DNA of 64,000 bases, taken from Comamonas sp. Its GTDB lineage: Bacteria > Pseudomonadota > Gammaproteobacteria > Burkholderiales > Burkholderiaceae_C. The notes beneath the pieces were generated by a model that saw only the letters and a program-made list of their open reading frames with translations, had not been told where the DNA came from and ran no database searches. This document shows positions 28,618 through 37,776 of this stretch, piece after piece; the first letter of the stretch is position 1, and every line of letters begins with the position of its first letter. Location of the stretch: assembly GCA_028690035.1 (NCBI GenBank), contig JAQVCA010000005.1, positions 124,001 through 188,000 on the forward strand, read 5' to 3'. The position numbers and the translations under genes were made by a program.

Positions 28618-30231
28618 TCAAATCGGTCGGTGCAGTACGGGGTAATGCCCATGCCCTTCCAGCTGGAAGGTGTCGGCCAGGGCCGCCAGATGGCTGGCCT
28701 GTTGCTGCAAGGCACTGGAGGCCGCCGACGTCTCTTCCACCAGCGCCGCGTTTTGCTGCGTCACCCCATCCAGATGGCCCACCGCCTGGTTGATCTGCCC
28801 CAGGCCCGAGGCCTGCTCGCGGCTGGCCGAGGCAATCTCATCGACGATGCTGGCCACGCGCTGGATGCCGCCCACAATGTCGTGCATCGCACTGCCCGCC
28901 TGCGCCGCTTGGATGTTGCCGTTTTCCGCCTTGGCCACCGCGTCCGAAATCAGCCGCTGCACTTCGCGCGCCGCCTCGGCGCTGCGCCCCGCCAGGCTGC
29001 GCACCTCAGCGGCCACCACCGCAAAGCCCCGGCCCTGCTCGCCCGCGCGTGCCGCCTCCACCGCCGCATTCAGCGCCAGGATGTTGGTCTGGAAGGCAAT
29101 GCCATCGATCACGCCAATGATGTCCACAATCTTCTTGGCCGACTGGTCGATCTCGGCCATGGTCTGCACCATCTGCTCGACGATGTCACCACCGCTTTGC
29201 GCCGCACGGCGCGCTTCACCAGCCAGCTGACTGGCCTGCATGGCGTTGTCCGCGTTGTGCTGCACCGTGCTGGACAGCTCTTCCGTGGCCGAGGCCGTCT
29301 GCTCCAGCGCACTGGCCTGCTGCTCGGTGCGACCCGACAGGTCTTGCGCCCCCGCCGCCACCTGGGCCGAGGCCCCGGCAATGGCCACCGTACCCGCTTT
29401 CACCTGCCCCACCACCTGCCCCAGGCTGGAGCGCATGGTCTCTAGGTGCTGCAGCATCTCGCCAATCTCGTCGCTGCCATCGTGGCGCACCGGGTGCGAC
29501 AAATCGCTCTGCGCCATGTGTTGCAGCGCCGTACTGGCCGACTGGAAACCCTGTTTCAAGCGCCGCAGCAGCGCCAGCGCCAGCAGCAGCGAAGGCAGCA
29601 GCAACAGCAGCGCTGCGGCCACAAAAATCCACAAGGCTTGGTGGTAGCGCTCTTGGGCGGCCTGGTTGTGCTGGTCGGCCAGCTCCAGCTGGTACGCACG
29701 CAGTGCCGCCGTGGTGTTCAAGACCTGCTGCCCTTCAGCACGGCCAGCGGCCAGAAAGTCGGCCATGGTCTGGGCGCTGTAGTTGTTGGCGCGCACCGCA
29801 TCGATCGCTTGGGCCAGCTTGGGCCGCCAAGCAGCGCGTGCGGCCAGTACGGCATCAAGCAAGGCCCGCTCTTTGGCATCGAGGTTGCCCTCGCCCAGTT
29901 TTTTATGGATGTCGTTGGCGCGGGCTTGGTTGGCAGCGATGCCGTTGAGGTGTTCATCCACCTCGTGGTCGTGGATGCGAGCCAGTTGCCCTGTGGGGTC
30001 GTGCTGAAACGCTAGCAGCACCAGCATACGGTTGTTCAGCGTCTGCTCAATGGACTCGCTGGCCAGCTGCGAGCGCGCCATGGATTCATCGTGCAACGCC
30101 TGCAAACTAGCACTGGCAGAAGCCATACCCGACAAACCAATGCCCGCCATCACCAGCACAGACAACACAAAAGCGCCCAACACCACCATGAAGCGGTGCG
30201 TGATGCGCAGGCCATTCCAAAAAGAAGACAT
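28618..30231 (-). CDS. Methyl-accepting chemotaxis protein (tandem copy B)
   Basis: A 537-residue chemoreceptor, paralogue of the gene just downstream. The N-terminus ([21 protein letters not shown]) and first helix resemble copy A; the periplasmic bundle (about 40-190) is clearly related but diverged, e.g. [28 protein letters not shown] against [28 protein letters not shown]. The HAMP and signalling half is essentially the same DNA (28665-29603). The tail differs again: [14 protein letters not shown]. The ATG at 30231 is chosen over the frame start at 30294 by homology. About 190 bases separate the two genes, so each may have its own promoter. Confidence 0.93.
   Translation of the reverse strand: MSSFWNGLRITHRFMVVLGAFVLSVLVMAGIGLSGMASASASLQALHDESMARSQLASESIEQTLNNRMLVLLAFQHDPTGQLARIHDHEVDEHLNGIAANQARANDIHKKLGEGNLDAKERALLDAVLAARAAWRPKLAQAIDAVRANNYSAQTMADFLAAGRAEGQQVLNTTAALRAYQLELADQHNQAAQERYHQALWIFVAAALLLLLPSLLLALALLRRLKQGFQSASTALQHMAQSDLSHPVRHDGSDEIGEMLQHLETMRSSLGQVVGQVKAGTVAIAGASAQVAAGAQDLSGRTEQQASALEQTASATEELSSTVQHNADNAMQASQLAGEARRAAQSGGDIVEQMVQTMAEIDQSAKKIVDIIGVIDGIAFQTNILALNAAVEAARAGEQGRGFAVVAAEVRSLAGRSAEAAREVQRLISDAVAKAENGNIQAAQAGSAMHDIVGGIQRVASIVDEIASASREQASGLGQINQAVGHLDGVTQQNAALVEETSAASSALQQQASHLAALADTFQLEGHGHYPVLHRPI
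28665..29603 (-). repeat. Near-identical 939-bp block, copy B (chemoreceptor signalling half)
   Basis: Partner of 26863-27801, offset 1802. It begins a few codons before the receptor's stop and ends at the second transmembrane helix. Confidence 0.95.
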
Positions 30232-30410
30232 AAAACAACCGAAGGCGAAGTGAATGACACCACCAGCACGCGCCGTGGATGGCGTCGATGGCACGAACGA
30301 CTAGCTTACGGCCAGTCGCACAACTCTGCACCGCGCATAAGATGCAAATAAAGCGCAATAAACCGGCATGTTGCGTACCATCTCTGTGCAACACCCTATG
30401 CGCAATTGCA

Positions 30411-31307
30411 CTATGTGCGGCTGGGCGCAGATTGGGCCAGCAGCACCCAGGCCCAGTGCAGGCGTTGGGCATCGCGCCCCCAGCGGCGCGAGTCTGGCAA
30501 CAGACGCAGGCAGCGCAGCCGTAGGCACGCCTGCTCCAGTGCCGCGCGCGCTGGGGCATCCAGCCCCGCTTGCCAATCGCGCCAGATGGCCTGGCCCGCC
30601 GGCATCGCCTGCACCTGCGCCAACATCCAAGCGGTGGAGTGCAGATAGCACAGCGCATCGCGCAGCTGGCACAGCGCCAGGGGCAAATGGGTGGCCGGAT
30701 TGTCCTCAAAGTCGATGAAGCCGATCTGGCCATCTGGGCACAGCACCAGATTGCGCGCAAAGGCCTGGCTCAGGCATTGCCCCGCCACGTGCACGCGGCG
30801 CAGCGCCGCCCAGCCCTGGGCCCACAGCGCCAGCAGCGCCGGCGCGCCCTGGGGGATGGCCTGCTCCAGCGCGCGCCCCAGGTTTTGCACAGGGGCCGTC
30901 GCAGCGCACTGGTCAGCATGGCCCACAGTGCCCACTTGCCCCACCTCCCCCAGATCGCGCATGACAAAGCCATCGGCCTGCTGCGCCAGCACCGTGGGCA
31001 CGCGCAGCCCGGCGGCGGCCAGCGCACGCAGGCGCTGCACCTCGGTGGCGATTGCCGTACGGCCACCGGGGTTGGGCACCGGCTGCAACACCGGCACGCC
31101 CAGCGCCCGGGTGAGCAGGGCCAGCAGGTGGTAGCGCCAGGCCGGATGGGGGCGCCCCGCGCGCTTGACCCACAGATGCTGGCCCTGCCAGTCGTGGCGC
31201 TGCACCAGTGCGGCATTGGGCCGCTGCAACTGCTCGGCCAAAAAGGCGGCGTAATCGGGCGGCGGCGGGGCACACAGACCGGCCTGCGGGCCTGAAGAAG
31301 AAGCCAT
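30411..31307 (-). CDS. Kinase-fold protein, substrate unknown
   Basis: A 298-residue cytosolic protein that I place in the protein-kinase-like/Kdo-kinase/APH fold without a firm family. Seen: LWVKRAGRPHPAW with a possible ATP-binding Lys, FVMRDLGEVG at the hinge, then HVAGQCLSQAFARNLVLCPDG (catalytic-loop-like, with conserved Asn) and IGFIDFEDNP, which resembles the DFG/DFE metal motif. The classical HGD is replaced by HVAGQ. ATG at 31307 has CAGGAG upstream. It stands alone between a chemoreceptor and a divergent UPF0149 gene. It could act on lipid A/LPS, a small molecule or a protein. Confidence 0.6.
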   Translation of the reverse strand: MASSSGPQAGLCAPPPPDYAAFLAEQLQRPNAALVQRHDWQGQHLWVKRAGRPHPAWRYHLLALLTRALGVPVLQPVPNPGGRTAIATEVQRLRALAAAGLRVPTVLAQQADGFVMRDLGEVGQVGTVGHADQCAATAPVQNLGRALEQAIPQGAPALLALWAQGWAALRRVHVAGQCLSQAFARNLVLCPDGQIGFIDFEDNPATHLPLALCQLRDALCYLHSTAWMLAQVQAMPAGQAIWRDWQAGLDAPARAALEQACLRLRCLRLLPDSRRWGRDAQRLHWAWVLLAQSAPSRT

Positions 31308-31440
31308 GCAAAAAACTCCTGAGAGGGCAACAGCGCGGGCGCAGGGGCAGGCCAAAGGCTACACTGGCTGCCCCTTGAACCGATGCCGCTGCGGCGCTGG
31401 CAAAGGGCGCTATTGTGCCCGGCACCCCTGAGATGCAACC

Positions 31441-32241
31441 ATGACCCAAGACACCTCCCATCCCACCCCCGCCCTGGACGTCGATGCCCTGCAAGAGCTG
31501 GACAATCTGCTCGAAACCCTGCGCGCGCGCGGCGCCGAAGAAATCCCGCAGTGGGAGTTCTGCGACGGTTTTCTAAGCGCCATCGCCTGCACGCGCCGCA
31601 CCATTGAAACCACCGAGTGGCTGCCCATGCTGCTGGGCGATGGCGAGTCGCCTGAAGGCCTGCTCGAGGTGTTTGAAACCGCCGCGCAGCAGGCGCGCTT
31701 TGTGGAGCTGGCGCTGGCGCGTCTGGCCGAAATCCGCCACCAGCTGGACGATGACAGCGTACAAAGCCTGGAAGACGAGCACGCCTTTGCCCCCGAGGTG
31801 ATGGACACGCGCGGCGCGGTGCTGACGCTGCCCGCCGAAGAGCAAGCCGCCCTGGAAGGCGAGGCCATCCCTTCCCTGGCACAAGTGTGGGCACTGGGCT
31901 TTATGTTCGTCGTGGAAAACTGGAACGAAGAATGGGCCAGCCCGCGCGACAAGGAGGCCGCGCAGATGCTGGACGAAGCGCTGGCCTGCATCGTCGATCT
32001 GACCGAAGACGACACCGCCACCCCCGTACACAACCTGTACGAGGAAGACGGCCCCGCCTCCACCAGCCAAAAGCGTCTGGACGCCTTTGGCCAAGCCATC
32101 TGGGCCGTGTACGACCTGCGCCGCCTGTGGCGCAGCCTGGGCCCGCGCGTGGAAACCCTCTACAAAGGCCCGCAACCCGGTCGCAACGACCCGTGCTCGT
32201 GCGGCAGCGGCAAGAAGTACAAAAAGTGCTGCGGCGCTTGA
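31441..32241 (+). CDS. UPF0149 (YecA/YgfB) family protein with SEC-C zinc motif
   Basis: A 266-residue protein. The N-terminal about 190 residues match the UPF0149 helical fold ([49 protein letters not shown]). The C-terminus is a SEC-C zinc-binding motif, [19 protein letters not shown], with the CxCx8CC pattern, as in YecA and SecA tails, which can bind ribosomes or SecB. A linkage to protein export or ribosome contact is plausible but unproven. The ATG at 31441 is 133 bases from the divergent kinase-like gene. Confidence 0.85.
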   Translation: MTQDTSHPTPALDVDALQELDNLLETLRARGAEEIPQWEFCDGFLSAIACTRRTIETTEWLPMLLGDGESPEGLLEVFETAAQQARFVELALARLAEIRHQLDDDSVQSLEDEHAFAPEVMDTRGAVLTLPAEEQAALEGEAIPSLAQVWALGFMFVVENWNEEWASPRDKEAAQMLDEALACIVDLTEDDTATPVHNLYEEDGPASTSQKRLDAFGQAIWAVYDLRRLWRSLGPRVETLYKGPQPGRNDPCSCGSGKKYKKCCGA

Positions 32242-32274
32242 GCAATGCAGCACTTGAGCGGCTGAAAGCGCTCT

Positions 32275-32372
32275 TATAAAAAGAGCTACTTGCGCTTATT
32301 GGTAGAGCATTTCAAGGCATAAACTGCCTGAAAATCAATCCAAATCAGCGCAAGCAGCTCTTTTTTTTATAG
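32275..32372. repeat. Dispersed repeat, copy 7 (inverted pair, probable bidirectional terminator)
   Basis: AAAAAGAGCTACTTGCGCTT at one end and ATCAGCGCAAGCAGCTCTTT at the other are inverted copies about 60 bases apart, with TTCAAGGCA/TGCCTGAAA as an inner stem. The whole lies between two convergent genes (UPF0149 and DAHP synthase) and ends in a run of eight T on the plus strand, so it may end transcription from both sides. Confidence 0.65.
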
Positions 32373-32386
32373 TTTCTTAACCATGC

Positions 32387-33487
32387 TTATGGCTGTGCCG
32401 CACGGCGCGCGCGCACCGCTGCGGCCAGCTGTTGCAGCACCGGAATGGTCTGCTCCAGGCTGATGCACGCGTCGGTGAGCGAGACGCCGTAGGCCAGCTC
32501 CTGGCCCTCGACGATGTCTTGGCGGCCTTCGCACAGGTGGCTTTCGATCATCACGCCGGTGATGCGCGCATCGCCGGCGGCAATCTGCGCGGCCACGTCG
32601 GCGGCCACGTCGATCTGGCGCTGGTGCTGCTTGCTGCTGTTGGCGTGCGACAGGTCGATCATCACCTGCGGGCGCAGGCCGCTCTTCTCCAGCACCTCGC
32701 AGGCGGCCTGCACGTCGGCTGCGCTGTAGTTGGGCTGCTTGCCACCGCGCAAGATGACGTGGCAGTCGCGGTTGCCGCGCGTCTCAAAGATGGCGCTCTG
32801 GCCCATTTTGGTCATGCCCATGAAGGCGTGCGGTGCCTGCGCGGCCAAGATGGCGTCGATGGCCACCTTCACACCGCCGTCGGTGCCGTTCTTGAAACCC
32901 ACCGGGCACGACAGACCACTGGCCAGCTGGCGGTGGCTCTGGCTTTCGGTGGTGCGCGCGCCAATCGCGCCCCAGCTGACCAGATCGCTGATGAACTGCG
33001 GCGAGAGCAAATCCAAAAACTCCGTGCCCACCGGCAGGCCCAGCGCCAGCACCTCCAGCAGCAGGCGCCGTGCCATTTCCAGGCCCTCGTTCATGGCAAA
33101 GCTGCCGTCGCGGAACGGGTCGTTGATGTAGCCCTTCCAGCCCACGGTGGTGCGTGGCTTTTCAAAGTACACGCGCATGACGATGAGCAGATCCTGCGCC
33201 AGCGCCTGGGCCTGCACCTGCAGCTGGCGCGCGTAGTCCATGGCCTGGTCGTGGTCGTGGATGGAGCACGGCCCGACGACAACGACCAGGCGGTCGTCCT
33301 GCCCATGCAGCACGCGCGAGAGGGCCGCGCGGCTGGATTCGACCAGCTCCAGCGCCTGCGCGGTGGCGGGCAGCCATTCCTGCAGGATGGCAGGGGTGAT
33401 TAGGGGACGCACGGCCTTGATGCGCGTGTCGTCGATGCGGGTGGTGTCCAGGGTGGACTGCGACTGGGCGTTTTTACGATGGGTCAT
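32387..33487 (-). CDS. 3-deoxy-7-phosphoheptulonate synthase, class I
   Basis: DAHP synthase condenses phosphoenolpyruvate and erythrose 4-phosphate, the first step of the shikimate pathway. The 366-residue protein is an AroF/AroG/AroH-type enzyme: VVVVGPCSIHD, RVYFEKPRTTVGWKGYINDP, GTEFLDLLSPQF, SWGAIGARTTESQSHR, GFKNGTDG, MIDLSHANSSKQ and the metal-binding ESHL block. Which amino acid inhibits it cannot be decided from these motifs. The ATG at 33487 (MTHRKNAQSQS) is used; the frame start at 33556 runs into the PIN gene. It supplies chorismate for trpE but is not in the same operon. Confidence 0.93.
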   Translation of the reverse strand: MTHRKNAQSQSTLDTTRIDDTRIKAVRPLITPAILQEWLPATAQALELVESSRAALSRVLHGQDDRLVVVVGPCSIHDHDQAMDYARQLQVQAQALAQDLLIVMRVYFEKPRTTVGWKGYINDPFRDGSFAMNEGLEMARRLLLEVLALGLPVGTEFLDLLSPQFISDLVSWGAIGARTTESQSHRQLASGLSCPVGFKNGTDGGVKVAIDAILAAQAPHAFMGMTKMGQSAIFETRGNRDCHVILRGGKQPNYSAADVQAACEVLEKSGLRPQVMIDLSHANSSKQHQRQIDVAADVAAQIAAGDARITGVMIESHLCEGRQDIVEGQELAYGVSLTDACISLEQTIPVLQQLAAAVRARRAAQP

Positions 33488-33497
33488 GGCAAAAATC

Positions 33498-34007
33498 TCA
33501 GGAAGGAAGGTCGGCGGCGCTGGCGCCTGCGCTGTCTGGCGCGTACTCCAGCACATTGCCCACGGTGGCGCCGTAGCAGGTGGCCAGGCGCTTGCGCTGC
33601 TTGAGCACGGCTTTGTCTTTGCTTAGTAGCAGCGCCTGGTGCTGGGCGGCCAGATCCAGAAAATGCTGGTCGTCGGGGTCGGTGCAGGTAAAGCGCACTT
33701 TGGGCGCGGTGGGCACGTACTGCACGGCCGCATCGAAGGCGGCGAGCACGCCCTCGGCGCTCTTGCCGTAGAAGGCCACGCGCGGCGCCACTTTGCTGTA
33801 CGAGAGCACACGCCCCAGCTCGATGCGCTGGGCCTCATCGGCAATCCAGCGCAGCTGGCCTTGGGCGAGCAGCTCGCGAATCGGCGGCACCAGCGGGTCG
33901 TCAAACACCAAGAGATCCAGCACCACATTGGTATCGAGCACCAGCGGGCGCGGCTGCGGCCCAGTGTAGCTGGCGTTGCACAGCGGCCAGCGCAAAAGAA
34001 TTTTCAT
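33498..34007 (-). CDS. PIN-domain protein (putative toxin-type nuclease, orphan)
   Basis: A 169-residue protein with the PIN fold: PLVLDTNVVLDLLVFDDP (first acidic residue) near residues 21-38, an ELGRVL segment, and TDPDDQHFLDLAAQHQALLLSKDKAVL with the later acidic residues. It matches the 'putative toxin component, PIN family' type. PIN proteins are metal-dependent RNases. Its ATG overlaps the methyltransferase stop (ATGA at 34004-34007), so translation is coupled. No antitoxin gene is beside it, so a housekeeping RNA role beside an rRNA methyltransferase is as likely as a toxin role. Confidence 0.78.
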   Translation of the reverse strand: MKILLRWPLCNASYTGPQPRPLVLDTNVVLDLLVFDDPLVPPIRELLAQGQLRWIADEAQRIELGRVLSYSKVAPRVAFYGKSAEGVLAAFDAAVQYVPTAPKVRFTCTDPDDQHFLDLAAQHQALLLSKDKAVLKQRKRLATCYGATVGNVLEYAPDSAGASAADLPS

Positions 34008-35296
34008 GCGCTGCTGCCCTCTGCGCTGCCGGAAGCGGAAGCCTCCGACTTGCGCGCTTTGGGGCTGCCTTGAATCAGGTCAAAGCGGAACAGGCGGCAT
34101 TCGATCGGGCCATTCCACATCGGCGTGCGGCGCGCTTCTTTCAGGCGCATCTTGCCGGGCAGCTTCAGGTCGGGGGTGAGCATCCAGGCGCTCCAGCCGC
34201 TGTAATTTTTTTTCCAGTGGCTGGCCAGCTGCCCAAAAAACTCCACGCCGTCTTCGGTCTGCGCGCTTTCGCGCCCGGCGCGTTCGATCACGTCCATGCG
34301 CTCGCGGGCGTTGCGCCCCGCGCTACCGGCGGCGGCAATACGCTCACCATAAGGCGGGTTGAGCAGCATCATGCCCGGCTGCGGGCAGGGCGGCATGCGC
34401 TGCAGGGCGTCGCCCCCGCGCAGCTGCACCGTGTCGGCCACGCCCGCGCGCTCGGCATTGCGCTGCGCAAAATCGACCATGCGGTGCGCGATGTCCGAGC
34501 CATAAATCGGCACCGGGCTGGCGTCCAGAATCTGCGCCTCGGCTTCATCCAGGATGGCCTCCCAGACATGCTTTTGGAACGGTAAAAGTTTTTCAAAGGC
34601 AAAGCGGCGCAGCATGCCCGCCGGAATCTTGCGCGCAATTTGCGCTGCCTCAATCACCACCGTGCCGCTGCCGCAGCAGGGGTCGTACAGCGGCTGTGGG
34701 TTGGGGCCGTGCGGGTCCCAGCCGGAGGCAGCAATCATGGCGGCGGCCAGCGTTTCTTTCAGCGGTGCATCGCCCTTGTCCTCGCGCCAGCCGCGCTTGA
34801 ACAGCGCCTGGCCCGAGGTGTCGATGTACAGCGTGGCGTTGTCGGTGGTCAGGTGCAGGTGGATGCGCACATCGGGGTGGTGCGTGTCCACGCTGGGGCG
34901 CACGCCGTTGCGCTTGGCGCGGAAACGATCGGCCACGGCATCTTTGACGCGCAGCGCCGCAAAGTTCAGGCTGGTCAGCGGGCTGTGCTGGGCGGTGATT
35001 TCCACCTTGAACGTCTGCTGCGGGGTGAACCAGATTTCCCAGGCCACCTCGCTGGCAGCGCGGTACAGATCGTTTTCGTTGCGGTACAGCTGCTGGCCCA
35101 ATTCCACCAGCACGCGCTGCGCCAGGCGGCTGTGCAGGTTGAGCAAGAGCACATCGCGCCAGGCGCCGCGCAGCATGACGCCACCGCGCCCCACCAGCAG
35201 GTCTGGCCCGCTGGCGCCGGTGATGGCATGGACCTCATCGGCCAAAAAAGCTTCCACGCCAGCGGCGCAGGGTAAAAATAAATGCAGTTGGTTCAT
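34004..35296 (-). CDS. THUMP-domain class I RNA methyltransferase (RlmL N-terminal half type)
   Basis: A 430-residue enzyme with an N-terminal ferredoxin-like/THUMP RNA-binding region (to about residue 160), then a Rossmann methyltransferase with LYDPCCGSGTVVIEAAQ (AdoMet loop) and LLNPPYGERI, the NPPY motif of N-methylation of purine exocyclic amines. By homology it methylates 23S rRNA G2445 (the RlmL half of E. coli RlmKL); the RlmK half is absent. The ATG at 35296 has a weak ribosome site. It is followed by the overlapping PIN gene and preceded by rpoN, 69 bases away. Confidence 0.88.
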   Translation of the reverse strand: MNQLHLFLPCAAGVEAFLADEVHAITGASGPDLLVGRGGVMLRGAWRDVLLLNLHSRLAQRVLVELGQQLYRNENDLYRAASEVAWEIWFTPQQTFKVEITAQHSPLTSLNFAALRVKDAVADRFRAKRNGVRPSVDTHHPDVRIHLHLTTDNATLYIDTSGQALFKRGWREDKGDAPLKETLAAAMIAASGWDPHGPNPQPLYDPCCGSGTVVIEAAQIARKIPAGMLRRFAFEKLLPFQKHVWEAILDEAEAQILDASPVPIYGSDIAHRMVDFAQRNAERAGVADTVQLRGGDALQRMPPCPQPGMMLLNPPYGERIAAAGSAGRNARERMDVIERAGRESAQTEDGVEFFGQLASHWKKNYSGWSAWMLTPDLKLPGKMRLKEARRTPMWNGPIECRLFRFDLIQGSPKARKSEASASGSAEGSSA

Positions 35297-35365
35297 AAGC
35301 TAGGGGCGCAAGCATACGCGCTGGCCAAGGCCCGCGCACCCAAGCCACCGGCCAGGCACGCGGCC

Positions 35366-36931
35366 CTACAGGGCTTTGCGCAGGCTGGCCACGGGGATGT
35401 GCAGCGCCTCGCGGTACTTGGCCACAGTGCGGCGCGCGCACTCGATGCCTTGGGCGGCCAGCAGGTCGGCAATTTTGGCGTCAGAGAGTGGCTTTTTGGC
35501 GTTTTCAGCGGCAATCAGCTGGGCAATCAGCGCCTGCACGGCGGTGCTGGAGGCGCTGCCGCCGGTGTCGGTCTGCAGGCCCGTGGCAAAAAAGTATTTG
35601 AACTCGAACGTGCCCTGCGGCGTGGCCATGTATTTGCCGTTGGTCACGCGCGAGATGGTCGATTCGTGCAGCTGCAGCTCCTGGGCAATGTCGCGCAGCA
35701 CCAGCGGGCGCATGGCCACGGCGCCGTGGCGCAAAAAGCCGCTTTGGTGCTGCACGATGGCCTGGGCCACGCGCAAGATGGTGTCAAAGCGCTGCGTCAG
35801 GCTTTTGACGAACCAGCGCGCCTCTTGCAGCCGCGCCAGCAGCGCCTCGTGGCCCGCCCCCGTGCGCAGGCCGCGCAAGGCGCTGGCATAGACCTCGTGC
35901 ACGCGCAGGCGTGGCAGCACTTCGGGGTTGATCTGCACGCTAAAGCCCCGGCCCTGGGGCTGCACCAGCACATCGGGCGTCATGCGGTAGGGCTGCACAT
36001 CGCTGAAACGGCGCGCGGGCTTGGGTTCGAGCTGCGCCAGCAGGGCCAGCGCGGCGCGCACGGCGCTTTCGGGGGCGGCGCACAGCGGCATCAGGCGGCG
36101 CACATCCTTGCGGGCCAGCAACTCCAGCGGCTGATCGCACAGGCGCAGCGCCAGCGCGTAGAGGGCGCTGCGCTCGGGGTCGAGAGGGTCGGCATCGCCA
36201 TCGGCGGCCTCGCGGCGCTGGCGCTGCTGCAACTGCAGGCGCAGGCATTCGGCCACATCGCGCGCGCCCACGCCCGCAGGTTCGAGCTGCTGCAGCAGGC
36301 GCAGGGCCACCGTGAGGTGGTGCAGGAGCTGTTCGCGCAGCGCCCCATGGGCATCGTCGGCATCGTCGGCATCGGCAGGCAGCAGCACCTGGGCCAGACT
36401 GGGCAGATCGCCATCCAGGTAGCCATCGTCGTCCAGGTTGGCAATCAGAAAGTGCAGCGCGGCGCGGTCTTCAGCGCCCAGCGGCCAGCCGACGAGCTGG
36501 GCGTGCAGGTGCTCGCTCAGGCTTTCGGGGCGGTGTGCCAAGTCTTGGGCGCTGGCGGCTTCGTCGCCCTCGTCGTCGCCATCGCTGCCCGCGCCAGCGG
36601 CATCGCTGAATGACCAGTCCAGCGCTCCAATTTCAGGAGCTTCTTCCGCTTTACTGTTTTGGTTTTCAGCATCAAAAGCATCTGAATTGCTTGATGGTTC
36701 AGCGCCAGCAGCTATAGAAAAAGAATTATCCAGCGAGCCACCGGAATCGGGATCGGGATCGGGCAGCGCCTCGGGCGGCGCCTGCTCCAGAAAGGGGTTG
36801 TCTTGCAGCTGCTGCTCGACTTCTTGCTCCAGCTCCATGCTGGACAGCTGCAGCAACCGGATCGCCTGCTGCAGCTGCGGCGTCAGCTGCAGCTGCTGGC
36901 CCAGTTTGAGCGACAGCCCCGTCTGCATCAT
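35366..36931 (-). CDS. rpoN: RNA polymerase sigma-54 factor
   Basis: Sigma-54 directs polymerase to -24/-12 promoters and needs AAA+ activators. The 521-residue protein has region I (MQTGLSLKLGQQLQLTPQLQQAIRLLQLSS), a long acidic region II (about residues 50-150), the core-binding and helix-turn-helix regions, and the C-terminal RpoN box ARRTVAKYR. Region II contains SFSIAAGAEPSSNSDAFDAE, encoded by DNA that closely resembles the dispersed repeat (see that entry). Two adjacent ATG codons (36931, 36928) follow AAGGGG. It follows lptB by 43 bases, the usual lptA-lptB-rpoN order. Confidence 0.96.
   Translation of the reverse strand: MMQTGLSLKLGQQLQLTPQLQQAIRLLQLSSMELEQEVEQQLQDNPFLEQAPPEALPDPDPDSGGSLDNSFSIAAGAEPSSNSDAFDAENQNSKAEEAPEIGALDWSFSDAAGAGSDGDDEGDEAASAQDLAHRPESLSEHLHAQLVGWPLGAEDRAALHFLIANLDDDGYLDGDLPSLAQVLLPADADDADDAHGALREQLLHHLTVALRLLQQLEPAGVGARDVAECLRLQLQQRQRREAADGDADPLDPERSALYALALRLCDQPLELLARKDVRRLMPLCAAPESAVRAALALLAQLEPKPARRFSDVQPYRMTPDVLVQPQGRGFSVQINPEVLPRLRVHEVYASALRGLRTGAGHEALLARLQEARWFVKSLTQRFDTILRVAQAIVQHQSGFLRHGAVAMRPLVLRDIAQELQLHESTISRVTNGKYMATPQGTFEFKYFFATGLQTDTGGSASSTAVQALIAQLIAAENAKKPLSDAKIADLLAAQGIECARRTVAKYREALHIPVASLRKAL
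36625..36730. repeat. Dispersed repeat inside the rpoN coding sequence (inverted pair)
   Basis: On the minus strand TTCTTTTTCTATAGCTGCTG, GCGCTGAACCATCAAGC matches the repeat (TTTTTCATAGCTGCTTGCGCTT, CCATCAAGC). At the far end the plus strand reads TTTCAGGAGCTTCTTCCGCT, a diverged opposite copy. The stretch is visibly AT-richer than the rest of rpoN and stays in frame through the acidic, variable region II. Confidence 0.65.
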
Positions 36932-36974
36932 GCCCCTTGTGCCTTTCTTGGATGCATCGTGCCGCCCTGCCCGT

Positions 36975-37763
36975 TCACATGCGGAAGTTGTCGCCCAGGT
37001 ACACGCGGCGCACCTCGGGGTTCTCGACAATGTCCTGGGGCGTGCCGTGGGTGAGCACAGTGCCTTCGCTGATGATGAACGCCTGGTCGCAAATGCCCAG
37101 GGTTTCGCGCACGTTGTGGTCGGTGATGAGCACGCCAATGCCGCGCTCTTTCAGGAAACCGATGATGCGCTGGATCTCGATCACGGCAATCGGGTCGATG
37201 CCGGCAAACGGCTCATCGAGCAGGATGAAACGCGGGTGCGTGGCCAGCGCGCGCGCAATCTCGACGCGCCGGCGCTCGCCCCCGGACAGGGCCAGCGCCG
37301 GCGCGTCGCGCAGGTGCTCGACGTGCAGCTCCTGCAACAAGCTGGTGAGCTGCGCTTCGATGGCATCTTTGGACAGCGGGCGCCCGGCCTCGTCTTTTTG
37401 CAGCTGCAGCACGGCGCGCACGTTGTCCTGCACGTTGAGCTTGCGAAAAATCGATGCTTCCTGCGGCAGGTACGACAGGCCCAGGCGCGCGCGCTGGTGC
37501 ATGGGGCTGTGCGCCACCGAGTGACCATCGATCAGGATGTCGCCGCCATCGCTGCGCACCAGGCCCACGATCATGTAAAACGAGGTGGTCTTGCCCGCGC
37601 CGTTGGGGCCCAGCAGACCCACCACTTCGCCCTTGCGCACCGACAGCGACACATCGCGCACCACCTGGCGCTTGCCGTAGGACTTGGCCAAATGGCGAGC
37701 GTGCAGGCCGCTGGTCAGATCGGGGGCCGCCGTGGGGGCGGCGTGGGAAGGGGTTGGCGTCAT
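36975..37763 (-). CDS. lptB: LPS export ABC transporter ATP-binding protein
   Basis: LptB powers extraction of lipopolysaccharide from the inner membrane as part of LptB2FGC. The 262-residue protein has Walker A GPNGAGKTT, the Q-loop region SYLPQEASIFRKL, signature ALSGGERRR, Walker B FILLDEPFAGIDP and the H-loop ITDHNV. Its N-terminus has about 20 extra residues (MTPTPSHAAPTAAPDLTSG) before the usual start; the ATG at 37763 is the first in-frame ATG after the lptA stop, 13 bases away. Co-transcribed with lptA and rpoN. Confidence 0.95.
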   Translation of the reverse strand: MTPTPSHAAPTAAPDLTSGLHARHLAKSYGKRQVVRDVSLSVRKGEVVGLLGPNGAGKTTSFYMIVGLVRSDGGDILIDGHSVAHSPMHQRARLGLSYLPQEASIFRKLNVQDNVRAVLQLQKDEAGRPLSKDAIEAQLTSLLQELHVEHLRDAPALALSGGERRRVEIARALATHPRFILLDEPFAGIDPIAVIEIQRIIGFLKERGIGVLITDHNVRETLGICDQAFIISEGTVLTHGTPQDIVENPEVRRVYLGDNFRM

Positions 37764-37776
37764 TGCGGCTACACCG

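Noticed and set aside
26863..29603. The 939-base direct repeats as ends of a composite transposon
   Set aside because: They are the signalling halves of two chemoreceptor genes; there are no terminal inverted repeats, no transposase and no target duplications.
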